Source: Anarhynchus alexandrinus
Taxonomy: Eukaryota; Chordata; Aves; Charadriiformes; Charadriidae
Length of the DNA stretch: 64,000 nt
Assembly: GCA_008711295.1 (NCBI GenBank)
Contig: VUYV01000016.1
Coordinates: forward strand, 2,252,162-2,316,161
Direction of reading: 5' to 3'
This document shows, piece by piece, positions 47,901 through 59,981 of this stretch; position 1 is the first letter of the stretch; the number at the start of each line of letters is the position of its first letter. The notes under the pieces were generated by a model. It was not told the origin of the DNA and did not search any database. It worked only from the letters and a program-made list of their open reading frames with translations. Made by a program: the position numbers and the translations under genes.

Positions 47901-50514
47901 TGCTGCTTCTAAAAGAAACAAAAAGACTGAAAGTCTTTCCCAGGGTCACTGAAATGACATACAAAACAGCTACTGGTGTATCTTACACATTTTTGGCTTA
48001 TAAGGCATGTGTTTTACTTCACAGTGAAATAAATTAAAGTAAGATATTATGTTGCTCAAATACTGGCTAATTGAAAAGGCATTTTTAAAGCAGGGGACTT
48101 TGGATCCCTGCAAATAACATAATATTTATAAAGATGGCAGAAAACTGATGTTAGACACTGCAGCAGATGAGTAAGAAATGCTATCATCAGAACTGATATG
48201 GTACCACATGCTTTCACTATCTTTGATAGTTTTCTTTCTAATTTTTATATCGAAAAAGTGTGTACATAATTAGCAAGGGAAACATACTTACTTTTAAAAA
48301 TAAAATCAAAACTCTAAGTAAGATATTATGAAGCAAATCACCATCATTTTTCTCTTATTTAAATTAGTTTTTAATGTTAAGATTAATGGATCTTGTTGTG
48401 TAGAAGTATATATACTGTTAATCACGTAACATCAAGCTGTACATGTAGTCAAGATAGGCAATATGGTTTGTTCTTTAGATGCATTTCTTATCTCAATTTT
48501 ACAAGAAGTTTCCATCCACAATATTTCATTGTCTCATTCTGAGAAATGTACCTCTAGGTCCTGAAGATTTAAAGAAACCTCTCCATTTGAACAGCATGAA
48601 CACAAGCACTGTTCTGTATGGGGCTGAGGGAGGGGGATGTCTGTGTGTGCATGTATTTGGCATGAATTTATATGGAATATATTGACGCAGGGTCTCACAT
48701 CATGCCATTTTTTTCAACTGCATCTCTTATTGTTTCAGAATATCTTTTCACTTTTATGCTTTACTGTAGTTACCTAACATAAGTGGGCAACTTTTTCTTC
48801 TGAAGTTCTAAAACATATGCCCATTGCCCTGGTTTTTCAGCCTTGAGCATATCTCTTTAATAGATCACTTTCAAGAAGATGATACATTGATATTCTGCTT
48901 TAATTAGTGTCATGAAAGAGAAAAAGCCCTTCAAATGTCAATGACTTGCAAAAGTTGTTGGAGCATCTTCTTAAAGCAAATCTGAAGGACTAGCCCTCAC
49001 TATTTTTTTTTCTTCCTTTCACATGATCCTATTACAGGAGTTTTTTTGTAAACTGGTGTTATAAACGATTATTTTTAGTTAAGAGAAGCACCAGGAAAGA
49101 TTAAAAAATGGATATAAAGACATTTTGGTTCTTGATCTTCTTTCTTCTCATCTCAACCTTTAGAAAGTCTTGCTGGAAGAACACAAGGAACAGCAGGAAG
49201 GTTTCTAACAGATCTTTGAGACCTCCTTGCAGTCAGATCCCAGGGGAGCTAGAACAGTATACCTCTGTGGTTCAAAAACTCTTTGGGCCAGAAAAAGGGG
49301 CCTTTATCTGCTGACATTTCAAACATATTCAATCAAATATTGATCTAGAAAATCAGCCACTTTTTCTCTAGCAAAGAAATTAAATTAGTGCTACCTACTG
49401 AAGATCTACAAATGGTTCTCCTGAAGATAATGATAGTACCCTAGGCTATTCCTAGGATCAAAAGTTTTTATGGACACCAAACTGATTTAATATTTTCTGT
49501 AATGCATGGAGAAAAAAGGGTGAAAGATCTGCTTGCCAATAGTAATGTGCTGGAGATTATCTCATGTGGCGAGTCCTTGCATCAAGAAGCCAGGTAGGTT
49601 TTTCAAATCCATCTCATCTTTGGAATAAAAGAAAGAGAATGTAGCCCATTTCACCTTACACAAAGATTTTCATCACCGGAAACATCTGATACCTCTTATT
49701 TAAGTTGGCTCTGGTAGCACATGCTCCTCTAACTCATAAACATTTCCTCTCTCTGTTGTGTTCTGTTTTCAAGATGTCCTGTATGTTGCTTTGGAAGAAG
49801 TGAGAAGTCTCTTCCTCACACTCTAAACACTAACATATCATAAAACATGACTAATGTACAATAATGGGATAAAGATTCTGTTGAAAATATTTTAAGTACC
49901 AACATTGAAACATTTTCATCATTTGTATTATGAAAATGGTAGTCTTTGCAAAAAAGCATAAGGGTTTAATAATTTAATTAGTACTCTATTCTGTGAATTT
50001 ACTGGGAAAAAATAATGAGGCATTAGTTTTTATTAAAGCATTTCTCACATTCTCACCCATAAAATCATGTCTTGGGGATTTAACTACACTGAGACAAGGA
50101 ACAGAATTTCTACTGGCTGAATCAAGAAAGAGTGGATTTGTCACTTGTCTCACTTCTTCACGAGAGAGAGGTGCATAGATTTGATGATGTTCTGACAGTT
50201 TATATTAATTACTGGACCTGTATAATTGGACTAAATTTATGCACATAGAAGAGGCACTAAGTATAAATTTTGTAAATGTGTTGAAGCATCTGAGGAGTTT
50301 TGAAGGACTGACTTCAAAAGGAGTTAGTTAGTTTGGAAATTCCAAGCTTCACCAAAGACTGACAGACTCTCATCTGTTTTTGGTTTGGCTGGTTTTGGAT
50401 TCTGCTTGACTTATTAACTAGTTCCAGTGTTTAGACTGTCTATTAGTAGTTATAGCTAACATTCAATCATTTTAAATAATAATAATTAAATATTCTGTAT
50501 ACATTTACGCAAAA
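41909..50514. other. Intergenic region, second part
   Basis: 8.6 kb of AT-rich DNA with no recognisable gene or repeat family, apart from a short hairpin at 44103-44132. Open frames of up to 96 codons look random. Confidence 0.65.
44103..44132 (+). repeat. Short stem-loop
   Basis: GTTAGCATT and AATGCTAAC form a 9-bp perfect stem around a CTTAC loop. Three more pairs (CGT/ACG) follow if one T is bulged. Too short for a microRNA precursor; there is no U run after it. Confidence 0.7.
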
Positions 50515-50915
50515 TTTTTAGGTTGGAAGAGTCCTCTTGCATCATCTAGCCCAGTCCCCTGGCTCAAGCAGCTCAAGCAACTCAGCTAGAGCTGTTTGCC
50601 CAGGACTGTGTCTAGTCAAGTTTTGTGTATCTCCACAGACGGACTTCACAACCTCTCTGGGCAGCCTGTTCTAGTGTTTGACAATCCTCACAGTAAAAAA
50701 GTTTTCTTGTGTTCAGACTGAATTTTACGTTTTTTAATTTGTGTCCATCGTCTTTTGTCCTGTCAGTGGCCACTACCAAGACGAGTCTGGCTCCCTATTA
50801 TTTATTCCCTCCCATCGGGTATTTATGCATGTTGATGAGATCCCTCATCAACCTTCTCTTCTCCAGGCTGCAGTCCCAGTTCTCGTAGCCTCTCCTCATA
50901 TGAAGAGATGATCTT
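50515..50915 (-). mobile_element. CR1 LINE, older 3'-end copy
   Basis: Its sense strand is minus. The plus strand shows the typical reverse-complement CR1 order: GGTTGGAAGAGTCCTCTTGC, ATCATCTAGCCCAG, CACAACCTCTCTGGGCAGCC, TGTCCTGTCAGTGGCCAC, CCTTCTCTTCTCCAGGCTGC and AGCCTCTCCTCATA. Many substitutions and indels break the reading frame, and the terminal repeats are lost. It is older than the copies at 22.3 and 40.0 kb. Confidence 0.88.
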
Positions 50916-52509
50916 CAGTCATCAAATCACCAAAAAAAATTCAGTTTGCGTATCTTGAAACTGTTTGCACAATCCAATATAAATTTCGAAGGAATTTAGA
51001 ACTAAAAAAATTGACATTTTCCACTCTTTCACTAGAATTTTTCGAACAGTGATCTTGTATACAACAGATAATTCAGCAAAGAGGTAGGGACTCCTTCTTG
51101 TAAAATGACTCCTTAGCGTAAAAATATTTCTATTCTTCATATTGAGCTCTCAGGTGTTCAAAAAGCTCCGAAAATCACTAAGGCATGGCTGTAACATGGG
51201 TTACATCCAGATTACATAATTATCAGACATATGTTAATCCTGTGTAAAATATATTGCAACCCACATTCCTGGGAAAATAATAATGTAGATTCCTTTTAAA
51301 GGAATTACAGAGTATCAAGATATGGAGTTAAATATTAATATAACTTAGAAGATTACTTCCCAATTTTAGGGAAGCATCAGTGAAACTTGTATAGCTTCCA
51401 CTTGCCTCCCTCTACTAAATCCTTTGCAAACTCAATGAACTTTCTCAAGATACCTTAGGGAGGTCAGCAAGTGGATTAAATAATTCTCTCTATCCTCTGT
51501 TATTCATTCCCTTTTCTACCTTCCAAAATATCATTGGGCTTCAGAAAAGTCCTTGTTTCATACAGTGGAAGGCTCCAATTTGCTATTAATTTCACGTTCA
51601 ACATCAGGCAGAGGATGCCAGCAGAGCAGGGTCTTATCTTTCAGGGGGAAGACAGGTAGCCCTAACATACCCGCCTACAGTCTGGTTACTTTCATAGCAG
51701 TAATATAGCCCGTTCTTTGGCCTTCATTGAACTGATAACTTGTTCTCAAGGGACAGAGAACAGAGGAAATCTGCTAGTTAGAAATACAGAGAATTTTTAT
51801 GTTTGAACTAACAACTGCAAATCCTTATTTGCAGAAACAAGAAACTTAGCCTCTCAGTACTGGTAATGATTTTGCTTGCCAGACTATCTTAGGGAGCAAT
51901 TACATGTCAGGAGGGGAAACAGGTTGTTTGTTTGCTCCTGAAAATGAAACCTTGCAGGGCTAAAAGAGGCTCCAAGTGTGCTGAGTGTCCTCTCAAACAT
52001 AAATTACAAATATGGGGAGCCACACATTCTGAAGGAATTCAATTAACCCCTTCAGACAAATATTCGAAATAAAGACCCATGCTGAAATGGCCAAAGTTCT
52101 CAGAACAATACACCCTAGAATTAGTATAATATAAATACTACTTTTAAATGAACCTGATCTGGTAAACAAAAACTGGTTTTCTGTTTTTCTGTATACAATG
52201 GGACATGCACATACCAAATTATTTATTAGAACTCATTGAATATTTCATAAAAATGTGAATAAGGGTAAACTGCTTAATCATTTAAGTCTAGCTTTTCAAA
52301 CCCTCACAGAATTTAAAGAAATCAAGTAGTCACAAAGTTGGAGACAAAAATAGAAATTCCATGCCCAATGAAGTTCCCGTAGTTTTCAGCCAAAAAAGAT
52401 TTCACTTACGTTTTGTCAGGGATCAGTCTAACTAGGAGATCCAAAAGGAGGAAGAAATGAATTCTCAGTTTTCACCATAGTAGAATTTGACATCCAAGTT
52501 CATGCTATT
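50916..52509. other. Intergenic spacer between two LINE remnants
   Basis: 1.6 kb of AT-rich DNA. Nothing recognisable. Confidence 0.6.
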
Positions 52510-53265
52510 CTGAAGCAGGAGTGGCATACTTCAATATATTTTTTAATGAACTGGAAAAAAGAATGAGCATTGAAGTGATAAAATTTGCAGGTGACACAAA
52601 ATTACTCAGGTTAATCAAGTCCAGAGAGGGTAATAAGAAACTTCGGAAGAAAATAAACAAGTTAAATGAATGATCAACCTGATGGCAGATTAAATTCAGT
52701 GTTGATGTATGCAAATTAATGTATTTACAAGGATTTTTTTTTAATCTATTTTTACACTTTAGTGAGTTCTAAATTAATTGTATCAAAGGAAAAGGACCTT
52801 GATAGCATTGTCAAGAGTGCAATAAAGTCCTCCACTTGGCATGCAGCTATAGTGGAAAGTTTTGGTACAGGAAGGAAGAATAGTATAAAAAACTCTTTAA
52901 TGGCATTAAATCAGTTGTCCTCCACATTTCAAACACCATGTACAATCCTGGTCACCAACTGCAAACAGAAGTTTTGCAAAATTAGAAGCAGCTCAGTTCT
53001 ATCTTGCAAGAATGACAGAGGAGAAGGAGAAAAGACAAAAACAATTGGCATCACCAGCTTCACAGAAGGGCTACATGATAGATATGATAAAAAGCTATGA
53101 AATAATGTCTTGATAAGGATGGTTAGGATCTTGTCATGTATGCTAAGAACACTCAGTGAAATTTAAAGCAGAAGACATATTTCTCACACAATGTGGAGCT
53201 TGTTGCTATAGGATGTTAGTTTGGCAAAAATAAAACAGAGATTGGACATTTACATGATCATAGAG
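52510..53265 (+). mobile_element. Ancient CR1/L3-like LINE remnant
   Basis: Plus strand. FFNELEKRMSIEVIKFAGDT with KLLRLIKSREGNKKL is a decayed version of the palm region (FIND..., KFADDTKL) of a CR1/L3-type reverse transcriptase, with the catalytic FADD changed to FAGD. Faint matches follow in the right order: CCTGGTCACCA with AAAATTAGAAG, then ATTTCTCACACAATGTGGAGCTTGTTGC-like sequence, and GATTGGACATTTACATGA near 53245. Its divergence is far greater than that of the other CR1 copies, suggesting an insertion predating modern birds. Confidence 0.65.
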
Positions 53266-54310
53266 GTCTTAAACTCTGGAGTTAAATTTTTCAGTTTACT
53301 TTTTGCTTTGCTTTGCAAAGATAGTTTGCTTTGCAGGAATTGCTTCTATCTATTATATATAGACTGTTCAATCATAATTTTCCTCAAAGTATTTCTTCAG
53401 GATGATAATTCCCCATTAAGAACATCTGTAGTAAGATAAACAAGAGAAAAATTGAGAGAGAGAGTAATAAAGAGGCTAAGAACTGTTATGTAAATAGAAC
53501 CTAAATGCAGGTATGGGTCAGCTGTGCTTTAATTGTGAGCTAAATGTAGTTGAATTAGTAGACTGCAAACAGGCGACGCAGATTGCTAAAGAGCTGTCCT
53601 TGAGTTAATTTGGTAGCATACTAGTACTTTTGAAAAATGCTCATAGTATTTGTTGAAGGAGAGTTTCCACTAGTTTGTTTAAGGTTGATTGCTATTGAAA
53701 TTGAATCCAGAGAAGCAATTAACAGTAAGCAGTGCTTTACTGTAACCAGTGAAGAAGCCATATACTGTACAGTGTGGTGAACATGAGGTTTAATAAATAG
53801 AAATTCCAAGGGATTTTCACAGGTTTAGTAGAGTGGTGACATATGTTATCATCTTGCTCACCACAGACTGGAATATGATTTTACACTGTCATGTCATATT
53901 GGCCCATGATAACCAGAAGTCATTTATTTCCTAAGAAAATAGTAACTAGATATGACAACCTGTGTTGCCTCATGGTGAGTTTATGGTAGTATTTACTGAT
54001 AATGTGAAGTATAACTTGTGTCATCTATTATATTTTTCAGTAGAAATTCAGAGCATTTCTACGGTAAAAAGAACAGTCCAGCTTTTTTGTGTCTTTTCTT
54101 TTTGGTTGGTAATATAACAAGGTTTTCCATCACCTCCATAAAGCTTACATTAAAAATTATATAGCAATTCTCAAATTAAGAATTAATATATCTTCAAAAT
54201 ACAATAAATAATTAGACTGATTTGTAATTATAAAATTCCTCATTATGTAGCTCCATTTTTTGCAGAGGTAGGCAGAGAGGTATCTGTCTGTCTGTTTCTC
54301 TCCCTCTCTG

Positions 54311-54326
54311 CCCCCCCCCCCCCCCC
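54311..54326 (+). repeat. Poly-C run after a pyrimidine-rich (TCTG)n stretch
   Basis: Sixteen Cs preceded by TCTG/CTCT-type repeats from about 54282. A likely length-variable locus; on the opposite strand it is a G16 run. Confidence 0.9.
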
Positions 54327-55394
54327 AGGTCTCTTCTGCTTTTATTTTTCTGTATAGGATATATTAGTTGTATTTTAATGCTGCAGAATCTAAAATGAGA
54401 CCTCTATTAAACTAAGAATGCATAGTTAGCACTTTGTTTTTATTTTCCTCAGAAAACATAAATAATTAAACTTGACTTCAAATAAAAAGATTAAGTTAGC
54501 CTTCCTACTGTACTACAATCTTTTTTCCTTTATGGTTTGTCTAGCAGAATGGTAATCCTGTACTCTCGCTAAGATACGATGCTAGAAATTATCACATAAG
54601 AGTTCTCTTCATTTTAGTCCTTTTGCAAGATGGATGCAGTGGATATATACAACACAATTTAAAAGGCTTTTCATCAGGCTTCATTCTTGATTCCTACTGT
54701 AAATTCCACAAGCTACAGTAGTTTAATGCAGAAGCGTAGATGTCCATAAAAAGCTGGAGGGAATGGTGTATGTTATAATGCTGTTATAAAACTGTCTGTG
54801 ATATTAACACACACTGTATATTAAATACACAAAACTGTTACAATAACTTGAAGGTTGAGACAAACTCATGAAAACAAATAAATTCTTTAGGACAGTAGGC
54901 AAAACGTTGTTCTTTGCAAAAAAGATTAACCCCCCCAAAATAAAAAGCATTCTCCTACTAATCATGTAGTCTATGCACAAAAAAATCCATGCACAAAATA
55001 GAATCTCCCGGGAGGTTCTTCACTTTCATGTAAGCTTAGGCACCCAATTTATAATGGGGGGAAGGCAATCTCCCTGTATATGAAGAGAGTGAAAGGATCC
55101 TCCACAGAGCAGTTCAGAGCAGCAGCCTAATTCAGGTCCTCTCAGACACTTTATGGAGGAGCCTTTCATTCTACATGGATTATAGAGGAAGCTTTTGGAG
55201 GCTAACCTCCTGACTAGGACAACATTCTCAGTTTACTGTCAAATATCAGGAGGAATGAATACAATGAATACTTCCTTGTTGCTTGCCACGTTCATACCAT
55301 TGGCCTTCCCAGTGTGGCAAATTATGAAAAAACAAAATTGTGAAAACTGCATATAAAAATGGAATGACACAAATTCCTGCTCACACTCTGCTCA

Positions 55395-55440
55395 TAGTTA
55401 CGTTATTGTAAATCCAGAATAACTCCAGTGATAACCTTCA
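55395..55440. repeat. Fragment of the same palindromic repeat as at 35.7 kb
   Basis: TTATTGTAAATCCAGAATAA followed by CTCCAGTGATAACC matches half an arm and the centre of the palindromic repeat type seen at 35.67 kb. Short, so uncertain. Confidence 0.35.
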
Positions 55441-57246
55441 AGATAATTTAGCTTAGTTTATAAAAGAATTATCTTACATTATGTGAAGTGAAAGTGGGAA
55501 CTTGTGTTATCATAAGTAAGAACTGCTTGGAGTGTAGTGGCTCAAAATAGAGTGGTTGTCCTGTAAACCTGACAGGGTTTGCAATCCTTGCAAATGTTTT
55601 GGGTTTTTTTAAGCAGAAACAACCTTGTTATTGCATTTTTGTTATGTATCATAAAGAAACTAAGGAGGAAAGAAATCCTGTTGGTTTGTTTGGTTTTTTT
55701 TTTTTTCAGTTAACTTTGAAAGATAGATAAATGTTGCTTTTAGTTGTATTAATACAATACATGGAAAACAACACCATCCACTAAATGATGTATTTGGGAT
55801 CCAATATTACAGGGATTCTAGCAATTTAAGATATTTTTTTTTAATTTCCACATTTGTCAGAGATGCCTGAACAAGAATGATGCAAGTGTGCACTGGAAAT
55901 TCTGAAAACTAAACAAAATGAAGATACTTGTCTCGCAAGCATTAGACATGTACAATGAGGTACCCACTGCACAGAAAGCTCCCTTTTACATCAACAGAGG
56001 AAAAACAGTCACTGAGCTGTATTAGAGTCTACTTCAAGGTGAAACAAACTGAGCTGTAGGCTCCTTTGACTAGATCTGAATTAACTATACCAAGAGAGTC
56101 TAGGTGATGTAAGGGCTGTTCTTAGCCAGATGAAGCCCACCCTCAAATCTGCAAAACCAGTGTCAAAAGAGATAAATGAAGAGCTGGGAAATGCGGCCCT
56201 TCCAAACTTTCTCAATCTATAGAAACTACTATAGATTTAGCATAAGCAATATAAACATGTCTCTCATATGCATTTTGGTTCTCCTCAGTGCCGTTGGGAA
56301 AAAATAAGATTATTAGCTGTGCTGTGCCAGTTGGTAATTTCACTCACAGTAGATAGGAATGCAACATTGAAGTATGTGCGAAACCTCACTGTTTTAAAAG
56401 TGATTTTTCAGGCACACAGTATGGGTCTTTAATGTGCAGCAGTGACACAGACTTAGTTCAGGATAGGACAGAGCACTCAAACTTAATTTACTAAATTATA
56501 TATCTTTTTTTTCTCAATTTATAGCATTACCACCTGAGTGTAAGACATGACAAGGTCCCTCATTTCTGGCCTAGCATAGTGCCTGGCTTTTAAAATGCCT
56601 CCAAAACCCACTCAACATTCATCTTCTCATGGGTTTTTTGTCTCTTGAAACATCAATAGAGTGAAAGTACAGATGTGCTTAGGCACAATTGCATTGAATT
56701 AAAGGTGGCTGCCATTTTAGGTAGTCCCAAAGTCATGAATAGCAAAATATGAAAATTTCAGCTCTTTACTGTTGGTCAAAACCTTAATATGTTCCATGAC
56801 CCTATACTAGATTCAGCCTATAAAATGAGAGAAGCTTAATAAATCTCTCTGTAATAAGTATTACACAGTATGACAAAAAAAAAAAAACTTAGATCAAGCT
56901 TATCCTTTGAAGTTTTAATGGACACTCCAATTTGATGACAGCAACTCACCTATGCTTGTAATAAGTTTGCAAAGCCTGGAGCAGCTCCAGTCATCTTGGA
57001 CTATAGCTTTGGATGACAATGAACTCAGGCAACTGCAAGCTTCAAAGTGCTTATTCAAATATTCTAGCTCTGGTCTTACCAGGCATTGCAGGCAAACTTT
57101 TAAATACATTTCTCTGTATCAAAGAGTATTTCTAGCTTGAGCTGTTCATAATAATTTTGTCCTGTAATAGAATTGCAAAGCCTTCCAGTCTGAAAAGGAT
57201 TAATCAGATATGCCCCTTTGCTCCACCCTTGTGTGAGCCAGAAGAG

Positions 57247-57265
57247 AAAAAAAAAAAAAAAAAAA
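57247..57265 (+). repeat. Poly-A run
   Basis: Nineteen As followed by GAGAG. No retroposed gene is recognised upstream. Confidence 0.9.
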
Positions 57266-58244
57266 GAGAGAACACAGCAGGGCAGAGAGAAAGGAAAGCT
57301 GGCTCTTGGATCTGTACGCTTCTCACTGCTTGTGTAACTGCATCAAGTCCCAACTGGGAAGTCCACCAGACCAAAGGTAAAAAGAATATAGCCATGGAGC
57401 ATGACAACAACAAATAGGCAAAGAGTTGCTGTAAGCAACATGTTCCCTTCTGTGCACTTACTGTCTGTTGGTGGATAATGTTTCAACTCATCCTGCATGT
57501 TCTGTGACAAGGGAGAAAGCATTTGGCTGCCAGATGCTAGCAATGAGACAGAAAGCTGACATTTCAGACTGATGCAGAAGGGCATCAGGACGATGTGTAG
57601 AAGGAGAATGTTTACTTGCTTTTTTTTAGGGGGAAGAGCAAAGGGATTGAATGCATCTTCAGCTCTAATGTACCCCTAATACAATTCCAAATAATGCTGA
57701 ATGAGGGGAGAGAGATGTAAACATGTTCTCAGGCAAAGCCTGGATGAAATTGATGTGTTCGTCTGTGGAGAAAATTCTCCTAATTTAAAAAAAAAAAAAA
57801 ATAAATGTGGGTTTCCTCACTGACTTCAGTAAGGCTTTGGATAGGAATAAGACATCTCCTCCATCAGAAGATGCATAGTTGGGACCTCAGCTGTCTGCGA
57901 CCTTTAGATACCTCTAGGTATCTAAACATACTCGTCTAGTGCCATTTCAGAGGCCCTAGGGTATCCTAGGGCCAAAAATATTTCTCTTACTACCTGCATT
58001 GTAAAGTGGACATTATCCAATGTTCACACTTTGGACAAGTTGAACTGGAAAAAATAATGGAGGAGAGAAAAGAAATAATACTAATTAAAATAATTTGTAG
58101 TCTTAACAATTTAAAGTATAATAAATGATACTGGAAAGAGTTTCTAAAAATCAGCTCTCTATATAAATGCACTGTCACTTTGAGATGAGGGCAAATGAGA
58201 AAACACTGCAGCGAATGCATAGAGACTGAGCCCATTTGTTATTA

Positions 58245-58392
58245 TGACCCGAATCTTGCAAAGCTTTATGCATATCTTTAACTTCCTGCATTGCAACTCT
58301 CTTGATTTCAGTGGGGCTGCAACCATGTGTACAGACAATCATTTGTATAAATCTGTCTGATAATGAGCATCTAAAGGATCAGGACTGAATTA
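58245..58392. repeat. Old palindromic (MITE-like) interspersed repeat, second type
   Basis: It starts CGAATCTTGCAAAGCTTTAT, has a centre GATTTCAGTGGGGCTGC, and ends with ATCATTTGTATAAATC and GGATCAGGACTGAA. This arrangement (AATCYTGCAAAG arm, TGAYTTCARTGGG centre, inverse arm ending GGATC) is that of a palindromic repeat I recognise from reptile and bird genomes. Arms are diverged and edges approximate. Confidence 0.45.
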
Positions 58393-59723
58393 ATTCCCTT
58401 TTTTGCGCAGAAAGGATGAAGCAGAAATAACGTTGTTTGTCTAGGCATTGTGTTCTATAACCAGTCTTATGTACCCTGTAGACATGAGTCTCTAGTGATT
58501 AAAATGTCTTTAAAAGGCAGGGAAAGTCATTAAGCTTCTGTAAGATTAAAAGAGGAGAATGTGGCCCTGTACATTTTTAAAAATCAATTAGGTAATAAGG
58601 ACGTAGTTTACCAACAGAAAACATAAGGCAATCTTTTTTGAAAGGCTGTTCTTCCTGTGAAAACACAGGAACCTCCTCTTATCCAGGCACACGTCTCCTT
58701 CTCTTATCCAGTGAGTCACAGATAACTTTGATTTCCTCAATGAGCCTTCTTTCTGGGTGAATGTGGTACCACATTATCTTGGCTTATATTTTTCATTCCC
58801 AGTTTAACAGTTATAAACACCTTTCAACATCAAATAAGAGCAGCAGGGTAATCCAGATAAAAGAAAATTCTTCAACCCTAACAGCGTGACTCAGATTTAT
58901 ATGCCTGTTTCAGATTTCTGTTCCTCATTCCAAGACTTGCAACATTTCACAAGTACCATATAATGTGCTACTTGATTGGCCTTTCCAAGGATACAATGTG
59001 CTGCAACACATTGTTTGGGAGTTTTATAGGTATGCATCCCTACCACTTCTGGTGTTCATTGAAAAAATATATCATGGGCTTCTCTTTCTGTGCTCTACAA
59101 TCTTGACATTTCTTAATATAAGGTTGTCTTCCAAGATGTCAAACTGGTTTTGAATTATTTTCCGGTGTTCTCGGTTAAAACAGCGTCATGTAAATCAATC
59201 ACATCCTCTGTTCTCTGTCAGGGACCTGCAGTCTTAAAGTACAGACTTCAAATGGAATCAGTACTATTCCTAGATTTCATTGTAGGAGAGCAATGATCAG
59301 TCTGGGATTTACTTGTTACTGTCCCAGGTAAAACCTTTGGTAATAAATTATTACCAAGGGTATGAACATTCAAAGTGAGTTTTCACTTGTTTAACCTTGA
59401 TCCAAACTTTGCCCGTTACTGTTAACCAAATAAATATCACTTATTATTGTTGTCCTGATGCAGCTTTCAAATTGGAGGAGAGCCAAGTGAGATGGTCAAA
59501 GCTTAAATGCAGCTTACAAGCCAAGGGGCAGAGGCCACCTGTGAGGTTTCTTGCAGCTTTTTCTCACAACTTAGCTGTTTTCCCAGCCGTCAGATGCATA
59601 GTTACACAGCTGCACTATATCAAAGCTGACTTTGGACATGGGGGAAAGAGGCTGTAGAGACTGTTGGTACACGACGGGCCTTGACATACTGTACAGGTAA
59701 ACAAAAGAGGCAGAAGAGAAAGT

Positions 59724-59981
59724 AGTATTAATCTCATTTTACAGACTGGACACTGAATCCTTGAGTTGAAGGTCTTGGTTTAGAAAAATAGCTCTGACAC
59801 ATCTTTTAAGACTATGCTTAAATTTGTTTGAAGTCAGTGCTTAAAACTGCTGTGAATAGGGATGGTGTCATGTTTTCTACAATCATGGTATAGGTAATTC
59901 ACTTGAGGTCACAGAATTCGTGTGTAGCAGAGGTGGGTCTTAATCCCACATCTTCTGAAGTGCTGGGCAGTGCTTCACTAA
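59724..59981 (-). mobile_element. MIR-like (CORE-SINE) remnant, split by about 120 bp
   Basis: On the plus strand, TATTAATCTCATTTTACAGA followed by CTGGACACTGAAT (59724-59760) matches the reverse complement of the MIR core (ATCYCCATTTTACAGATGAG...). After about 130 bp comes AATTCACTTGAGGTCACAGA with GTAGCAGAGGTGGGTCTTAA and TCCCACATCTTCTGAAGTGC (59892-59981), matching the tRNA-related half of MIR (ACTTGCCCAAGGTCACACAG...GGATT...). The order and orientation are consistent with one MIR inserted on the minus strand and later split or expanded. Confidence 0.6.

Noticed and set aside
57157..57420. Possible processed pseudogene ending in the A19 run
   Set aside because: The sequence upstream of the A run has no recognisable coding similarity, no polyadenylation signal and no target-site duplication that I could see.
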